From NCBI GenBank assembly GCA_964623815.1, contig CAZUVR010000007.1, positions 45,511 to 109,510 on the forward strand: a DNA stretch of 64,000 nucleotides, written 5' to 3'. The position numbers and the translations under genes are program-made. Origin of the DNA: Chroococcopsis sp964623815 (GTDB taxonomy: Bacteria; Cyanobacteriota; Cyanobacteriia; Cyanobacteriales; Microcystaceae). Below are positions 9,497 to 18,738 of this stretch, piece by piece. The stretch's first letter is position 1, and each line of letters begins with the position of its first letter. The notes below the pieces were generated by a model. It was not told the DNA's origin. It did no database searches and saw only the letters and a program-made list of their open reading frames with translations.

Positions 9497-9880
9497 ATCA
9501 TTCCTTACCCCTGAATTGTCTGCGTGTGGTTGAATCACGAACTTCTCTCAGTCTCATTGATCGAAGATTGGTTATCCGAGAAAACCGAAACTAAGCAATT
9601 TCACCCGATAACTCTCTTCTGCTTTACTATCCCTAAAATTCCCAAATTTGCAATACGATCCACAATCTGTAACAAAATTTTTATCTGGCAGGCATTTTAA
9701 CGAGCGTCGTTTACCGATCGAGAAGTCTGTCCTATTTGACAACCCCATTTATACTGAATCAAACAGGGAGGAATCGTTAAGAAATTACTTAAAACCTTTT
9801 AACTATCCGTAGGCCGTGCGATAAACTTCCCTAACAACCTATTGTTTAATAGCAACTATCCCTTCGTCTATTGCTTATTT
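9497..9880. other. intergenic region upstream of icd
   Basis: This 384-bp gap lies between the divergent GAF-protein gene and icd and must hold both promoters. A TTGACA (9736-9741) and a TATACT (9750-9755) are present but only 8 bp apart, so they do not form one standard promoter. I looked for an NtcA site (GTA-N8-TAC), often present before cyanobacterial icd, and found none. No RNA gene is evident. Confidence 0.4.
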
Positions 9881-11308
9881 ATGTACGAAAAAATTACCCC
9901 CCCCTCCATAGGCTCGAAAATAACCTTCGTTGACGGTAAACCCCTAGTACCCGACGATCCCATCGTGCCCTTCATTCGCGGTGATGGTACAGGCGTTGAC
10001 ATCTGGCCAGCCACCGAAAAAGTTATCGACGCTGCGGTTAAACAGGCTTATGGCGGTAAACGCCAGATCCATTGGTTTAAAGTTTACGCCGGTGATGAAG
10101 CCTGTGAAGTTTACGGCACCTATCAGTATCTACCTGAAGATACATTGACTGCAATTAAAGAGTATGGAATCGCAATCAAAGGCCCTCTGACAACTCCGAT
10201 CGGCGGCGGTATCCGCTCTCTCAACGTCGCTTTAAGGCAGATATTCGATCTGTACGCTTGCGTTCGTCCCTGTCGCTATTACGCTGGTACTCCCTCACCC
10301 CATAAAAATCCCGAAAAATTAGATGTGATCGTTTATCGGGAAAATACGGAAGATATTTATCTCGGTATCGAATGGAAGCAGGGTAGCGAAATCGCCGATA
10401 AGTTGATTAACTACCTAAATAGCGATTTGATCCCAGCCACTGCCGAACACGGTAGTAAACGTATACCCCTCGATTCTGGTATCGGGATCAAACCTATCAG
10501 TAAAAAGGGATCTCAGCGTTTAGTGCGACGCGCGATCGCTCACGCCCTGCGTCTGCCGAAACCGAAGAATCAAGTCACCCTGGTACACAAGGGAAACATC
10601 ATGAAGTATACCGAGGGTGCCTTTAGAGATTGGGGCTACGAACTGGCTACCAGCGAATTTCGTAACGATTGCGTCACCGAAGTAGAATCCTGGATCTTGA
10701 GTAACAAGGAGAGAAAACCCGAGATAACGATCGAGGAAAATGCCCGCATGATCGAGCCAGGTTATGATGCCCTCACCGCCGAAAAACAAGCTAAGGTTTG
10801 TGAGCAAGTCAAAGCCGTACTCGATTCTATCTGGGAAACTCACGGAAATGGCAGATGGAAAGATAAAGTGATGGTCAACGATCGGATCGCCGACAGTATC
10901 TTCCAACAGATTCAAACCCGCCCCGACGAGTATTCTATCCTCGCCACCATGAACCTCAACGGTGACTATCTCTCCGACGCTGCCGCAGCTATCGTCGGCG
11001 GTTTGGGCATGGGCCCGGGTGCCAATATCGGGGACACCTGCGCCATCTTCGAGGCGACTCACGGCACTGCACCCAAACACGCAGGATTGGATAAGATCAA
11101 TCCCGGTTCCGTAATTCTCTCGGGGGTGATGATGCTCGAATTTATGGGGTGGCAAGAAGCAGCCGACCTGATCAAAAAAGGGATCGGAGCGGCGATCGCA
11201 AATCGAGAAGTGACCTACGATCTAGCCCGTCTCCTCGAACCCCCGGTCGAACCCCCCCTAAAATGTTCCGAATTCGCCACCGCAATCATCAATCATTTCG
11301 GCGATTAA
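9881..11308 (+). CDS. icd: NADP-dependent isocitrate dehydrogenase
   Basis: This enzyme oxidatively decarboxylates isocitrate to 2-oxoglutarate, the carbon skeleton and nitrogen-status signal in cyanobacteria. I use the ATG at 9881 (MYEKITPPSIG); an in-frame TTG 39 bases upstream adds only a poorly typical extension. The 475-residue length fits cyanobacterial Icd. Visible family signatures are PFIRGDGTGVDIW near the N terminus, the phosphate-binding Arg/Ser region IRSLNVALRQ, YRENTEDIYLGIEW, the metal-binding NLNGDYLSDAAAA and the cofactor loop FEATHGTAPKHAG. It converges on the WD40 gene with a hairpin between. Confidence 0.97.
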   Translation: MYEKITPPSIGSKITFVDGKPLVPDDPIVPFIRGDGTGVDIWPATEKVIDAAVKQAYGGKRQIHWFKVYAGDEACEVYGTYQYLPEDTLTAIKEYGIAIKGPLTTPIGGGIRSLNVALRQIFDLYACVRPCRYYAGTPSPHKNPEKLDVIVYRENTEDIYLGIEWKQGSEIADKLINYLNSDLIPATAEHGSKRIPLDSGIGIKPISKKGSQRLVRRAIAHALRLPKPKNQVTLVHKGNIMKYTEGAFRDWGYELATSEFRNDCVTEVESWILSNKERKPEITIEENARMIEPGYDALTAEKQAKVCEQVKAVLDSIWETHGNGRWKDKVMVNDRIADSIFQQIQTRPDEYSILATMNLNGDYLSDAAAAIVGGLGMGPGANIGDTCAIFEATHGTAPKHAGLDKINPGSVILSGVMMLEFMGWQEAADLIKKGIGAAIANREVTYDLARLLEPPVEPPLKCSEFATAIINHFGD

Positions 11309-11314
11309 TAACCG

Positions 11315-11373
11315 GAGTCGGGAGCGGCTATCGGAAATTACTTTTCCGAGTCACTACTGCCTACTCCCGACTC
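11315..11373. terminator. nested inverted repeats between icd and the WD40 gene
   Basis: GAGTCGGGAG (11315-11324) and CTCCCGACTC (11364-11373) are perfect inverted copies. Nested inside, TCGGAAA (11331-11337) pairs with TTTCCGA (11343-11349). The element sits at the convergence of two genes and reaches into the WD40 gene's 3' end, encoding GESGVGSSDSEK there. Bidirectional termination is inferred from position. Confidence 0.5.
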
Positions 11374-12447
11374 ACCTGGAGTTTGTGGGCCGGGGCCGTA
11401 CTGCCAGAGCAGAACGCTGGTATTAAAGCCCCCGGTGGCTAAATATTGACCGTCGGGACTGAAACTTAAAGACTCTACCCAATCGCCCAAGTTCTCTAAG
11501 TGATTGATTAACTTGCCAGTGTTGATATTCCAAATGCGGATACCGTCATCGCTCGAACTCGCCAGAGTTTGATCGTCTGGGTTGAGCGCCATCGCTCGGA
11601 TTCTCGCGGAGTGACCCACCATCGTGTATATGAGTTTGTTAGTATCCGCATCCCAGATTTTAATCGTGCGATCGACACTCCCAGTAATCAATCTTTTCCC
11701 ATCTTGGGTATAGACAACCGCCGTCACGGCTTCCTTATGGGGCGAAAACTCTGATAAAAATTTGCCCTGACGGATATTCCAGTATTTCACCTTACCGCTT
11801 TCTTCTCCAGAGGCTAAAGTCACACCATCGGGGTTGAGTGCTAAAGAATATACTGGATTACCTATCCATGCCAATCGGTAAATCGGTCGGCGAGTATTGA
11901 GATCCCAAACCCTGATGCCGTCTAATCCCCCACTGATCAACACCTGGCCGTCAGGGCTAGAAGTTAGGGAGAGAACCTTACTGCCGTGAATCATCGAAAG
12001 CCCTAAATATTCTCCCGTAGTCCAGTCCCAACCATTTATAGAGCCATCGTCGCCACTACTCACTAATGTCTTACCATCGGGACTGATTAATAAAGCCTGT
12101 ATAGTCGTTCTCTGGGCGCGAATCGTGGCGATGGGATTTTCATTGTTTACTAACCAGATTCTCATATTGGGATCGGTCAAGCTACCACCACTGATGAGAT
12201 AGCGCCCGTCTGGGCTGAAAATCAATGAGTTGGGCGTAGAAGCCTGACCTTTAAAACTGCGTACTATATGAGCCTGATTCCAGGAATCGGCACCCAATAT
12301 GATATTCTCCGGCGTTGCTGGGTTCGGCTTCGCGGGAACAGGAGGTAGTTGCGCCGCCGTTAGCGGCATATAAATAAATAGGGGGATCATCGCGCCACCG
12401 ATCAGGGCGATCGAGTCTCTCACACCGTTTTTTTTGCTCAATGTCAT
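11338..12447 (-). CDS. secreted WD40 repeat protein
   Basis: An N-terminal hydrophobic segment (IALIGGAMIPLFIYMPLTAAQ, about residues 13-33) looks like a signal peptide and is followed by seven WD40-type blades from about residue 60 (for example FSPDGRYLISGG, SPDGKTLVSSGDDGSI, DGKRLITGSVDRTIKIWD). A seven-bladed propeller of about 300 residues fits the length. It is expected to be a periplasmic or membrane-tethered interaction scaffold; no enzymatic domain is seen. The last dozen residues come from the GGGAGTC-type repeat shared with the icd terminator. Confidence 0.88.
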   Translation of the reverse strand: MTLSKKNGVRDSIALIGGAMIPLFIYMPLTAAQLPPVPAKPNPATPENIILGADSWNQAHIVRSFKGQASTPNSLIFSPDGRYLISGGSLTDPNMRIWLVNNENPIATIRAQRTTIQALLISPDGKTLVSSGDDGSINGWDWTTGEYLGLSMIHGSKVLSLTSSPDGQVLISGGLDGIRVWDLNTRRPIYRLAWIGNPVYSLALNPDGVTLASGEESGKVKYWNIRQGKFLSEFSPHKEAVTAVVYTQDGKRLITGSVDRTIKIWDADTNKLIYTMVGHSARIRAMALNPDDQTLASSSDDGIRIWNINTGKLINHLENLGDWVESLSFSPDGQYLATGGFNTSVLLWQYGPGPQTPGESGVGSSDSEK

Positions 12448-12499
12448 ATATTAGCTTGAACTTTGATCCTGCCCTAGATTCTATCCTTTACTCCGATTT

Positions 12500-12790
12500 C
12501 TAGCGTTGATTCTTTTTGTTCATCAACATCGGTAGGGGAGTGCGGGAAGAACTCGGGGGTAAATAATAACGGGGTTTTTCTTCTACCGCTACGGCTTTAG
12601 CTCTCTCTATCTGTAACCACCGTAGAAGACCGGTGACAACCACGACTGTTATCCCCACCGATAATAGACTCCAGCGCTGGCCTATGCCACCGATCGCCGC
12701 ATCCACAGCTCCTACCGTCAGGATGAATGCCGATACCGGTTCTGTTCGATAAGCTTTTCTTATAAAGCGGGGCCAGATTACGTTAATCAT
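12500..12790 (-). CDS. small membrane protein of unknown function
   Basis: I do not recognise this 96-residue protein. It has an N-terminal basic patch (RFIRKAYRTEP), a central hydrophobic stretch of about 40 residues that could form two helices (FILTVGAVDAAIGG and WSLLSVGITVVVVTGLLRWL), and a polar Pro-rich tail. The ATG at 12790 is preferred over a GTG 27 bases upstream. It lies behind the WD40 gene's promoter on the same strand, 53 bp away. Its composition matches conserved cyanobacterial inner-membrane hypotheticals. Confidence 0.6.
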   Translation of the reverse strand: MINVIWPRFIRKAYRTEPVSAFILTVGAVDAAIGGIGQRWSLLSVGITVVVVTGLLRWLQIERAKAVAVEEKPRYYLPPSSSRTPLPMLMNKKNQR

Positions 12791-13047
12791 CTTTTTTCTA
12801 TCGATAAGGTAGTTCACCTATTTTTACTCTAACCTAAAATTTTCATTATTTTAACCGCGCCTTTCCCAAAACAGCCTCATGATTATTCTTTATGCTGGTG
12901 ATTTACTTAAACTGTGGCGGGAAGTTTGCCAAAATAGCTAATTCTGTTTAAACTTGATTTACTAATGTCAGTTTTGATTCCCTAACAACCTTAAAGTCCT
13001 ATATTACTTCTATAATTAGCTTATCTCAATCTTAACTAGGACTACCG

Positions 13048-13146
13048 ATGATGAATAAAAAGAAAAATTTTAATAAACTAAACAGGTTTAATCTCCGTTT
13101 TAACCTAAATATTATATTTAGGGAAATTTACTATTATCAGTTTTAA
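13048..13146 (+). CDS. possible 32-residue basic small ORF (low confidence)
   Basis: An ATG at 13048 preceded by AGGA with six to seven bases of spacing opens a 32-codon frame rich in Asn, Lys and Phe that ends 15 bp before the glycosyltransferase ATG. It could be a leader peptide or chance, since the surrounding 340 bp are AT-rich and otherwise empty. Nothing in the sequence identifies a function. Confidence 0.2.
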   Translation: MMNKKKNFNKLNRFNLRFNLNIIFREIYYYQF

Positions 13147-13161
13147 CATAATAAAATAAAC

Positions 13162-14394
13162 ATGAAAATACTTTTGTATTCTTATAACTACCATCCCGAA
13201 CCGATCGGCATAGCTCCCTTGATGACGGAGCTGGCGGAAGGATTGGTGAAGCGAGGTCATCAAGTTAGGGTAGTTACGGCGGTGCCTTGGTACCCCGCCA
13301 ATCAAATCTTCCCCGAATACCAGGGAAAACTTTACTACAAAGAAACCCGTAACGGGGTTAACATTCAACGTTGTTTTGTTTGGATAAACGGGCAGAGAAG
13401 TTTAAGGAACAGGGTTTTATTCGAGCTTAGCTTCGTTCTCCTGAGTTTTTTCCAGGCTCTACGGGGGCCTCGCCCCGATATAATATTCCTCACAGTGCCC
13501 GGGCTACCGGTAGCCGTTCCAGCCGCTTTAATTGGGTCGATTTATCGCTCTCCGATTATTCTTAATCTACAGGATATTCTGCCCGATGCCGCCGTTCAGG
13601 TAGGGTTATTGAAGAATAAAAAGATCATCCGCATATTTTCCCAATTAGAAGCTTTCGCTTACAGTATGGCGACTAAAATCAGCGTCATCAGCGAGGGTTT
13701 CACCAAAAATCTCCTCGCTAAAGGCGTTTCCCAGAAAAAGATCGTAGAAATCTCCAATTGGGTAGATGTCAATTTCGTCAAACCCCTACCTAAAAAAGAT
13801 AGTTATTTTATTCGAGAAAACGGCCTTGAGGATAAGTTCGTCGTCCTTTATTCGGGCAATATAGCCTTAACCCAACCCCTGGAAACTCTGATCGATGCGG
13901 GCGCTCTCTTAAACCATATTCCGGATCTCGCCATCGTCATCGTCGGTAAAGACGATGCCATCAAACGCTTAGAAAAATATCGTCAGAAGCGGGGAGCAGA
14001 TAACGTTCTCTTACTGCCGTTCCAACCACGAGAGAAGTTACCCGAGATGTTAGCGGCGGCTGATGTATCTATGGTGTTACAGAAACACAACATTATCTCT
14101 ATCAATATGCCATCAAAAATACAGGTTCTCCTGGCCAGCGGCCGCCCGATAATCGCCTCTGTGCCTCTCAACGGCACTGCAGCAGAGGTGATCCAATCGA
14201 GCGGGGGCGGCATCGTCGTTCCCCCCGAAAACCCTAAATTACTATCTCAGGCTATCCTACAATTATACTCCAACCCATCTCTCATTCAAGAACTCGCTAC
14301 CAAAGGCCGCCGCTACGCCGAAGAGAACTATAGTTTTGAAACTGCCCTCGATCGTTACGAACGGCTCTTTTCAGAAGTTCTCCTCGATTCTTAA
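13162..14394 (+). CDS. WcaI-like family 4 glycosyltransferase
   Basis: This is a GT-B fold glycosyltransferase. The N-terminal acceptor domain starts with ILLYSYNYHPEPIGIAPLM, the signature of the WcaI/colanic-acid type. The donor-binding domain contains VVLYSGNIALTQPLETLIDA near residue 228 and the retaining GT4 nucleotide-sugar motif around SGRPIIASVPLNGTAAEVI and GGGIVVPPENP, where the Glu pair binds the donor sugar. The 410-residue length is usual. It probably builds extracellular polysaccharide or glycolipid. It is upstream of NTRC, 71 bp away on the same strand, with no functional link evident. Confidence 0.87.
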   Translation: MKILLYSYNYHPEPIGIAPLMTELAEGLVKRGHQVRVVTAVPWYPANQIFPEYQGKLYYKETRNGVNIQRCFVWINGQRSLRNRVLFELSFVLLSFFQALRGPRPDIIFLTVPGLPVAVPAALIGSIYRSPIILNLQDILPDAAVQVGLLKNKKIIRIFSQLEAFAYSMATKISVISEGFTKNLLAKGVSQKKIVEISNWVDVNFVKPLPKKDSYFIRENGLEDKFVVLYSGNIALTQPLETLIDAGALLNHIPDLAIVIVGKDDAIKRLEKYRQKRGADNVLLLPFQPREKLPEMLAAADVSMVLQKHNIISINMPSKIQVLLASGRPIIASVPLNGTAAEVIQSSGGGIVVPPENPKLLSQAILQLYSNPSLIQELATKGRRYAEENYSFETALDRYERLFSEVLLDS

Positions 14395-14465
14395 TTTTCT
14401 CTGAGCGTCGCGTCTATCTTTTGCTATACTAGTAAACACGTAGTCATTATGAGTTTATTTAAGTC

Positions 14466-15836
14466 ATGGTAGAGAATGTAGTGATCATCGGTTCGGGGCC
14501 TGCGGGATATACAGCAGCCATATACGCGGCGAGGGCGAATCTCAAGCCCCTGGTGTTTGAAGGATTCCAAAAAGGGGGTATACCGGGCGGGCAGTTAATG
14601 ACTACTACCGAAGTAGAAAACTTTCCCGGATTCCCCGAAGGGATAACCGGCCCGAAACTTATGGCTGGAATGAAAGCACAGGCCGAACGCTGGGGAGCCG
14701 AGTGTCATACGGAAGATGTGGTAGCGGTGGATTTAAGTCAGCGCCCCTTCATCATTAAATCTACAGACAGAGAAGTACAAGCACACAGTATCATCATCGC
14801 TACAGGAGCCACCGCCAAACGCTTAGGATTGCCTAGTGAGGGTCATTTTTGGAGTAACGGTATTTCCGCCTGTGCCATCTGCGACGGCGCGACTCCTCTA
14901 TTTAGAGATGAAAATTTAGCCGTCATCGGCGGCGGCGATTCGGCTGCAGAAGAAGCGGTTTATTTAACTAAATACGGTTCTCACGTTAACCTTCTGATCA
15001 GAGGCGAACAGATGCGGGCCTCGAAAGCAATGCAGGATCGGGTTTTAAATAACCCGAAAATTACCGTACACTTTAATACTGAAGCTGTGGACGCTTTCGG
15101 TAGTGGCGGCAAAATGGAAGGGTTGAGGATTCGTAATCGGAAAACAGGAGAGGAAAGCGATTTAGCCGTAAGAGGTTTATTTTACGCGATCGGTCATCAC
15201 CCCAACACCGAATTATTTCAGGGACAATTACAGCTCGATGAACTGGGTTACATCAAGGTTAAAGCCGGTACAGTAGCCACCAGCGTCGAGGGAGTATTCG
15301 CCGCCGGAGACGTACAGGATCACGAGTACAGACAGGCTATCACGGCAGCCGGTACCGGTTGTATGGCCGCCCTACTCGCGGAAAGATGGTTATCCGAAAA
15401 GAACCTAATTCAAGAATTCAAACAGAGCGCTGAATCTCAACACTACGAAGTGAAAAACGAAAACGAAGTTATCGCTGATACCGCCGAAAGCTTCGATATT
15501 AACAAAACTCGTCATTACGGCGGTTATGCCTTGAGAAGACTGTTCCACGAGGGCGATCGCCTGTTAGTGGTCAAATACGTCTCCCCCACCTGCGGCCCCT
15601 GTAAAACCCTCAAACCCATCCTCGATAAAGTCGTAGACGAATACGAGGGGAAGATTTACTTCGTCGAGATAGATATCGAAGCCGATCCCGAAATCGCCAA
15701 GATGGGTCAAGTAACGGGTACCCCTACCGTGCAATTTTTCCAAGATAAGGAACTCGTCAAAGAAATGCGCGGCGTGAAACAAAAAAGTGAATTCCGTCAA
15801 GTCATAGACAGTTATCTCACCGCCAAAGTGGGTTAG
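14466..15836 (+). CDS. NADPH-thioredoxin reductase fused to thioredoxin (NTRC)
   Basis: This fusion passes electrons from NADPH through FAD to a built-in thioredoxin; in plants and cyanobacteria it reduces 2-Cys peroxiredoxin and supports redox homeostasis. FAD binding is shown by IIGSGPAGYTAA (residues 7-18), the reductase dithiol CAIC by residues 136-139, NADPH binding by GGGDSAAEE (155-163) and the second FAD motif by GDVQDHEYRQ. After a ~40-residue linker the thioredoxin domain carries CGPC at 376-379 in the PTCGPC context typical of NTRC. The name must not be confused with the nitrogen regulator NtrC. A strong hairpin follows the stop codon. Confidence 0.95.
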   Translation: MVENVVIIGSGPAGYTAAIYAARANLKPLVFEGFQKGGIPGGQLMTTTEVENFPGFPEGITGPKLMAGMKAQAERWGAECHTEDVVAVDLSQRPFIIKSTDREVQAHSIIIATGATAKRLGLPSEGHFWSNGISACAICDGATPLFRDENLAVIGGGDSAAEEAVYLTKYGSHVNLLIRGEQMRASKAMQDRVLNNPKITVHFNTEAVDAFGSGGKMEGLRIRNRKTGEESDLAVRGLFYAIGHHPNTELFQGQLQLDELGYIKVKAGTVATSVEGVFAAGDVQDHEYRQAITAAGTGCMAALLAERWLSEKNLIQEFKQSAESQHYEVKNENEVIADTAESFDINKTRHYGGYALRRLFHEGDRLLVVKYVSPTCGPCKTLKPILDKVVDEYEGKIYFVEIDIEADPEIAKMGQVTGTPTVQFFQDKELVKEMRGVKQKSEFRQVIDSYLTAKVG

Positions 15837-15859
15837 AAATGATATAATGTTATGTCCTA

Positions 15860-15884
15860 GGTTCAGAAAGATTCTTTCTGAGCC
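15860..15884 (+). terminator. hairpin downstream of NTRC, in the rpoC1 leader
   Basis: An 11-bp stem (GGTTCAGAAAG with CTTTCTGAGCC, one G-T pair) closes a three-base loop 24 bp after the NTRC stop and is followed by TTATTA. The 3' arm AGCC can alternatively pair with GGCT at 15891-15894, so the two hairpins exclude each other. It lies 126 bp before the rpoC1 ATG, so it either terminates NTRC transcripts or attenuates readthrough. Confidence 0.6.
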
Positions 15885-15930
15885 TTATTAGGCTGAGACA
15901 GTTAAACCGATGATATAACAATTGGAGAGC

Positions 15931-15963
15931 CGATAGCTCCGCGTGCCTTCGGCATCGTAGCTC
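15931..15963 (+). repeat. dispersed ~30-bp hairpin repeat, copy 1
   Basis: This copy reads AGCTCCGCGTGCCTTCGGCA followed by TCGTAGCT and folds on itself (AGCT with AGCT outside, TGCC with GGCA around a TTC loop). Other copies are at 27925-27955, 31913-31940, 48001-48026 and, degenerate, 58411-58438. It sits in the leader of rpoC1. Confidence 0.8.
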
Positions 15964-16010
15964 AACCATCCTTGATGCTCAAAGACCAACACCGCATTTT
16001 ATAGATAAGC

Positions 16011-17891
16011 ATGAAACCAGTAGCAGATAATCGATTTGATTACGTCAAAATAGGGTTAGCCTCTCCCGAAAGAATTCGGGTCTGGGGAGAGAGAACTTTA
16101 CCGAACGGGATTGTAGTAGGGGAAGTAACGAAACCAGAAACGATTAATTATCGTACCCTAAAACCGGAAATGGACGGGCTGTTTTGTGAGCGGATATTCG
16201 GCCCTTCCAAAGATTGGGAATGTTGGTGCGGTAAATATAAGCGGGTACGTCACAGGGGTATAGTCTGCGAACGTTGCGGGGTAGAAGTAACCGAATCTCG
16301 GGTACGTCGCCACCGCATGGGATTCATCAAACTGGCGGCACCCGTCACCCACGTATGGTATTTAAAAGGAATACCCAGCTATCTGAGTATCCTCCTCGAT
16401 ATGGCGCTGAGGGACGTGGAGCAGATAGTATACTTCAACGCCTATGTAGTTCTCAATCCCGGCAACGCGGGGAATCTCTCCTATAAACAACTCCTGACAG
16501 AAGACCAATGGCTAGAGATAGAAGAACAAATCTACGCTGAAGATTCGGAATTATCTGGTATAGAAGTTGGCATCGGGGCGGAAGCGATCCAGCGTATCCT
16601 CGAAGAAATCAATCTAGAAGAAGAAGCCGAGAAACTACGTGCCGAAATCATCGAGAGTAAAGGGCAAAAACGGGCTAAATTAATCAAACGCCTCCGGGTA
16701 ATAGATAATTTCATCGCTACGGGATCGAAAGCCGAGTGGATGGTACTAAGCGTGATCCCCGTTATCCCCCCCGATTTACGACCGATGGTGCAACTAGACG
16801 GCGGCCGTTTCGCCACTAGTGACTTGAACGATCTCTACCGGCGGGTGATCAACCGGAATAACCGTTTATCGCGCTTGCAAGAAATCCTCGCCCCTGAAAT
16901 CATCGTGCGTAACGAGAAAAGGATGTTACAGGAAGCGGTAGACGCATTGATCGACAACGGTAGACGCGGGCGCACCGTCGTGGGAGCCAATAACCGCGCC
17001 CTCAAATCCCTATCGGATATTATCGAAGGTAAACAGGGGCGTTTCCGTCAGAACTTATTGGGTAAACGGGTAGACTACTCCGGTCGTTCTGTTATCGTGG
17101 TGGGGCCAAAACTGAAGATCTATCAGTGCGGCTTACCCCGGGAGATGGCGATCGAATTATTCCAACCCTTCGTCATCCACCGGCTGATCAAGCTCAATAT
17201 CGTCAATAATATCAAAGCCGCCAAGAAGATGATCCAGCGGGGCGATCCGCAGATCTGGGGCGTACTGGAAGAAGTGATCAGCGGGCACCCGGTATTACTC
17301 AACCGCGCACCCACACTACACCGTCTGGGTATTCAAGCTTTCGAGCCGATCCTGGTAGAAGGGCGGGCGATTCAATTGCACCCGCTCGTATGTCCGGCTT
17401 TTAACGCCGACTTCGACGGGGATCAGATGGCGGTACACGTACCCCTATCTCTGGAATCGCAAGCGGAAGCTCGTTTATTGATGTTAGCCTGTCACAATAT
17501 CCTCTCCCCCGCTACCGGTCGCCCGATAGTAGCCCCCTCTCAAGATATGGTGTTAGGGTGTTACTATCTGACCGCTAATAATCCGAATGCTATTAAAGGA
17601 GAAGGGCGTTACTTCGGCAGTATGAACGATGTCTTAAGGGCATACGATCAGAAGTTAGTCGATTTACACGCTAAAATTTGGCTACGTTACGAAGGCGAGG
17701 TGAAAACCGATAAACCGGATAATGAAATCTTAGAAACAGAAACTCTAGAAGACGGTAGCGTCTGGAAATATTATCGAGAACGTAAAATTAGAGAGAACGC
17801 CGAGGGCGAAGTGCTATGTCAGTACATTCAAACTACCCCAGGGCGAGTCATCTACAATAAGACGATTCAAGACACCTTACAACCAGCTTAG
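16011..17891 (+). CDS. rpoC1: RNA polymerase subunit gamma (beta' N-terminal part)
   Basis: In cyanobacteria beta' is split into RpoC1 (gamma) and RpoC2. This 626-residue protein has the zinc-ribbon cysteines at 71, 73, 86 and 89, the rudder/lid region and the catalytic magnesium loop NADFDGDQMAVH at residues 465-476. rpoB and rpoC2, which are adjacent to it in most cyanobacteria, are not here: NTRC lies upstream and a Crp-type regulator downstream on the other strand. The same separation is known from Synechocystis and relatives. The 120-bp leader holds a hairpin and a dispersed repeat. Confidence 0.98.
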   Translation: MKPVADNRFDYVKIGLASPERIRVWGERTLPNGIVVGEVTKPETINYRTLKPEMDGLFCERIFGPSKDWECWCGKYKRVRHRGIVCERCGVEVTESRVRRHRMGFIKLAAPVTHVWYLKGIPSYLSILLDMALRDVEQIVYFNAYVVLNPGNAGNLSYKQLLTEDQWLEIEEQIYAEDSELSGIEVGIGAEAIQRILEEINLEEEAEKLRAEIIESKGQKRAKLIKRLRVIDNFIATGSKAEWMVLSVIPVIPPDLRPMVQLDGGRFATSDLNDLYRRVINRNNRLSRLQEILAPEIIVRNEKRMLQEAVDALIDNGRRGRTVVGANNRALKSLSDIIEGKQGRFRQNLLGKRVDYSGRSVIVVGPKLKIYQCGLPREMAIELFQPFVIHRLIKLNIVNNIKAAKKMIQRGDPQIWGVLEEVISGHPVLLNRAPTLHRLGIQAFEPILVEGRAIQLHPLVCPAFNADFDGDQMAVHVPLSLESQAEARLLMLACHNILSPATGRPIVAPSQDMVLGCYYLTANNPNAIKGEGRYFGSMNDVLRAYDQKLVDLHAKIWLRYEGEVKTDKPDNEILETETLEDGSVWKYYRERKIRENAEGEVLCQYIQTTPGRVIYNKTIQDTLQPA

Positions 17892-17893
17892 TA

Positions 17894-17948
17894 GGGAATA
17901 GGGAGTAGGTTTATATAAAAATAAATATTAACCTGACTCCCGATTCCC
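17894..17948. terminator. imperfect 16-bp hairpin after rpoC1
   Basis: GGGAATAGGGAGTAGG (17894-17909) pairs with CCTGACTCCCGATTCCC (17932-17948) across an AT-rich loop, between the convergent rpoC1 and Crp-family genes. It belongs to the GGGAGTC repeat group and is well placed to stop transcription from both sides. Confidence 0.5.
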
Positions 17949-17961
17949 GATTCCCGTCATA

Positions 17962-18537
17962 TTAGATCTCATAATGCCAAGTATCGTACTCTTTCAGGAG
18001 GAGGCGGTGTAAGGGTAGACGTTGTATGACTCCCTCCTTCTCTAATTGCCCTAAATTACGGGTGATAGTTACCCTCGTGGTGCCCAGTAATTCCGCTATA
18101 TCCTGATGGGTAAGACGTATATCGATCAACTGCCCCGTTTCCGTTGTTTGCCCGAATTTATTTCCCAACCATTCCAGTAACTTTAATACCATAGTATCTA
18201 CCCGGCGGTAACTGCGTATAGTGGTTAACTCCTGTATTTGTTTGAGATTGAGGGATAAGATTTCCGTCACCTGTTGAGGATTGGTTAAGGGGATGGAAAC
18301 GGCTTTCACCTGGCCGATGCACTCGATTTGATAGGGATCGATATGAGCTACCAATTTTCCCACTTTCTCGCCTGGCCCCCACAAACCGAGGATGATCATG
18401 GTTCCATCTTCCAACCAGGTAATCGCTCGCGCTACCCCCGATTCTATTCGCCAGACATATTGTTCTCTCAGGGGTAAGGTGGCTCGATTCTCGAATATCC
18501 AGGCCTGTTGGGGTTTATTTTGCTGTAGTAACTGCAT
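17962..18537 (-). CDS. Crp/Fnr family transcriptional regulator
   Basis: This 191-residue protein has a short cyclic-nucleotide-binding-like beta barrel (residues ~10-100) and a C-terminal winged helix with the recognition helix in DIAELLGTTRVTITRNLGQL. It is shorter than NtcA or SyCRP1 (about 220-230 residues), and the phosphate-binding cassette for cAMP (the RxA signature) is not evident, so the effector is unknown. It is divergently placed to a Rrf2-family regulator with a 201-bp shared promoter region, which suggests possible cross-regulation. The ATG is preceded by GGAG. Confidence 0.88.
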   Translation of the reverse strand: MQLLQQNKPQQAWIFENRATLPLREQYVWRIESGVARAITWLEDGTMIILGLWGPGEKVGKLVAHIDPYQIECIGQVKAVSIPLTNPQQVTEILSLNLKQIQELTTIRSYRRVDTMVLKLLEWLGNKFGQTTETGQLIDIRLTHQDIAELLGTTRVTITRNLGQLEKEGVIQRLPLHRLLLKEYDTWHYEI

Positions 18538-18738
18538 TTTCTCTCCTGCTGATGATTGAAATCCCGATACTCCCGTAGAAAAGTTGTGACCGCTTTTTTA
18601 GGGCTTGAAAAGGAGCTATCCTAATAATACGATAAGTTTATCGATTAAATGCACTTTTAAACCTAACTTTTAGATGACTTGCGGAGTCTAAAAACAGGAT
18701 AAAGTGATTAAAAGCGATTGTAGTTATAGGAAAAGAAC

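Noticed and set aside
9581..9880. NtcA box before icd
   Set aside because: No GTA-N8-TAC arrangement with a correctly spaced -10 element could be found, although it would be expected for this gene in some cyanobacteria.
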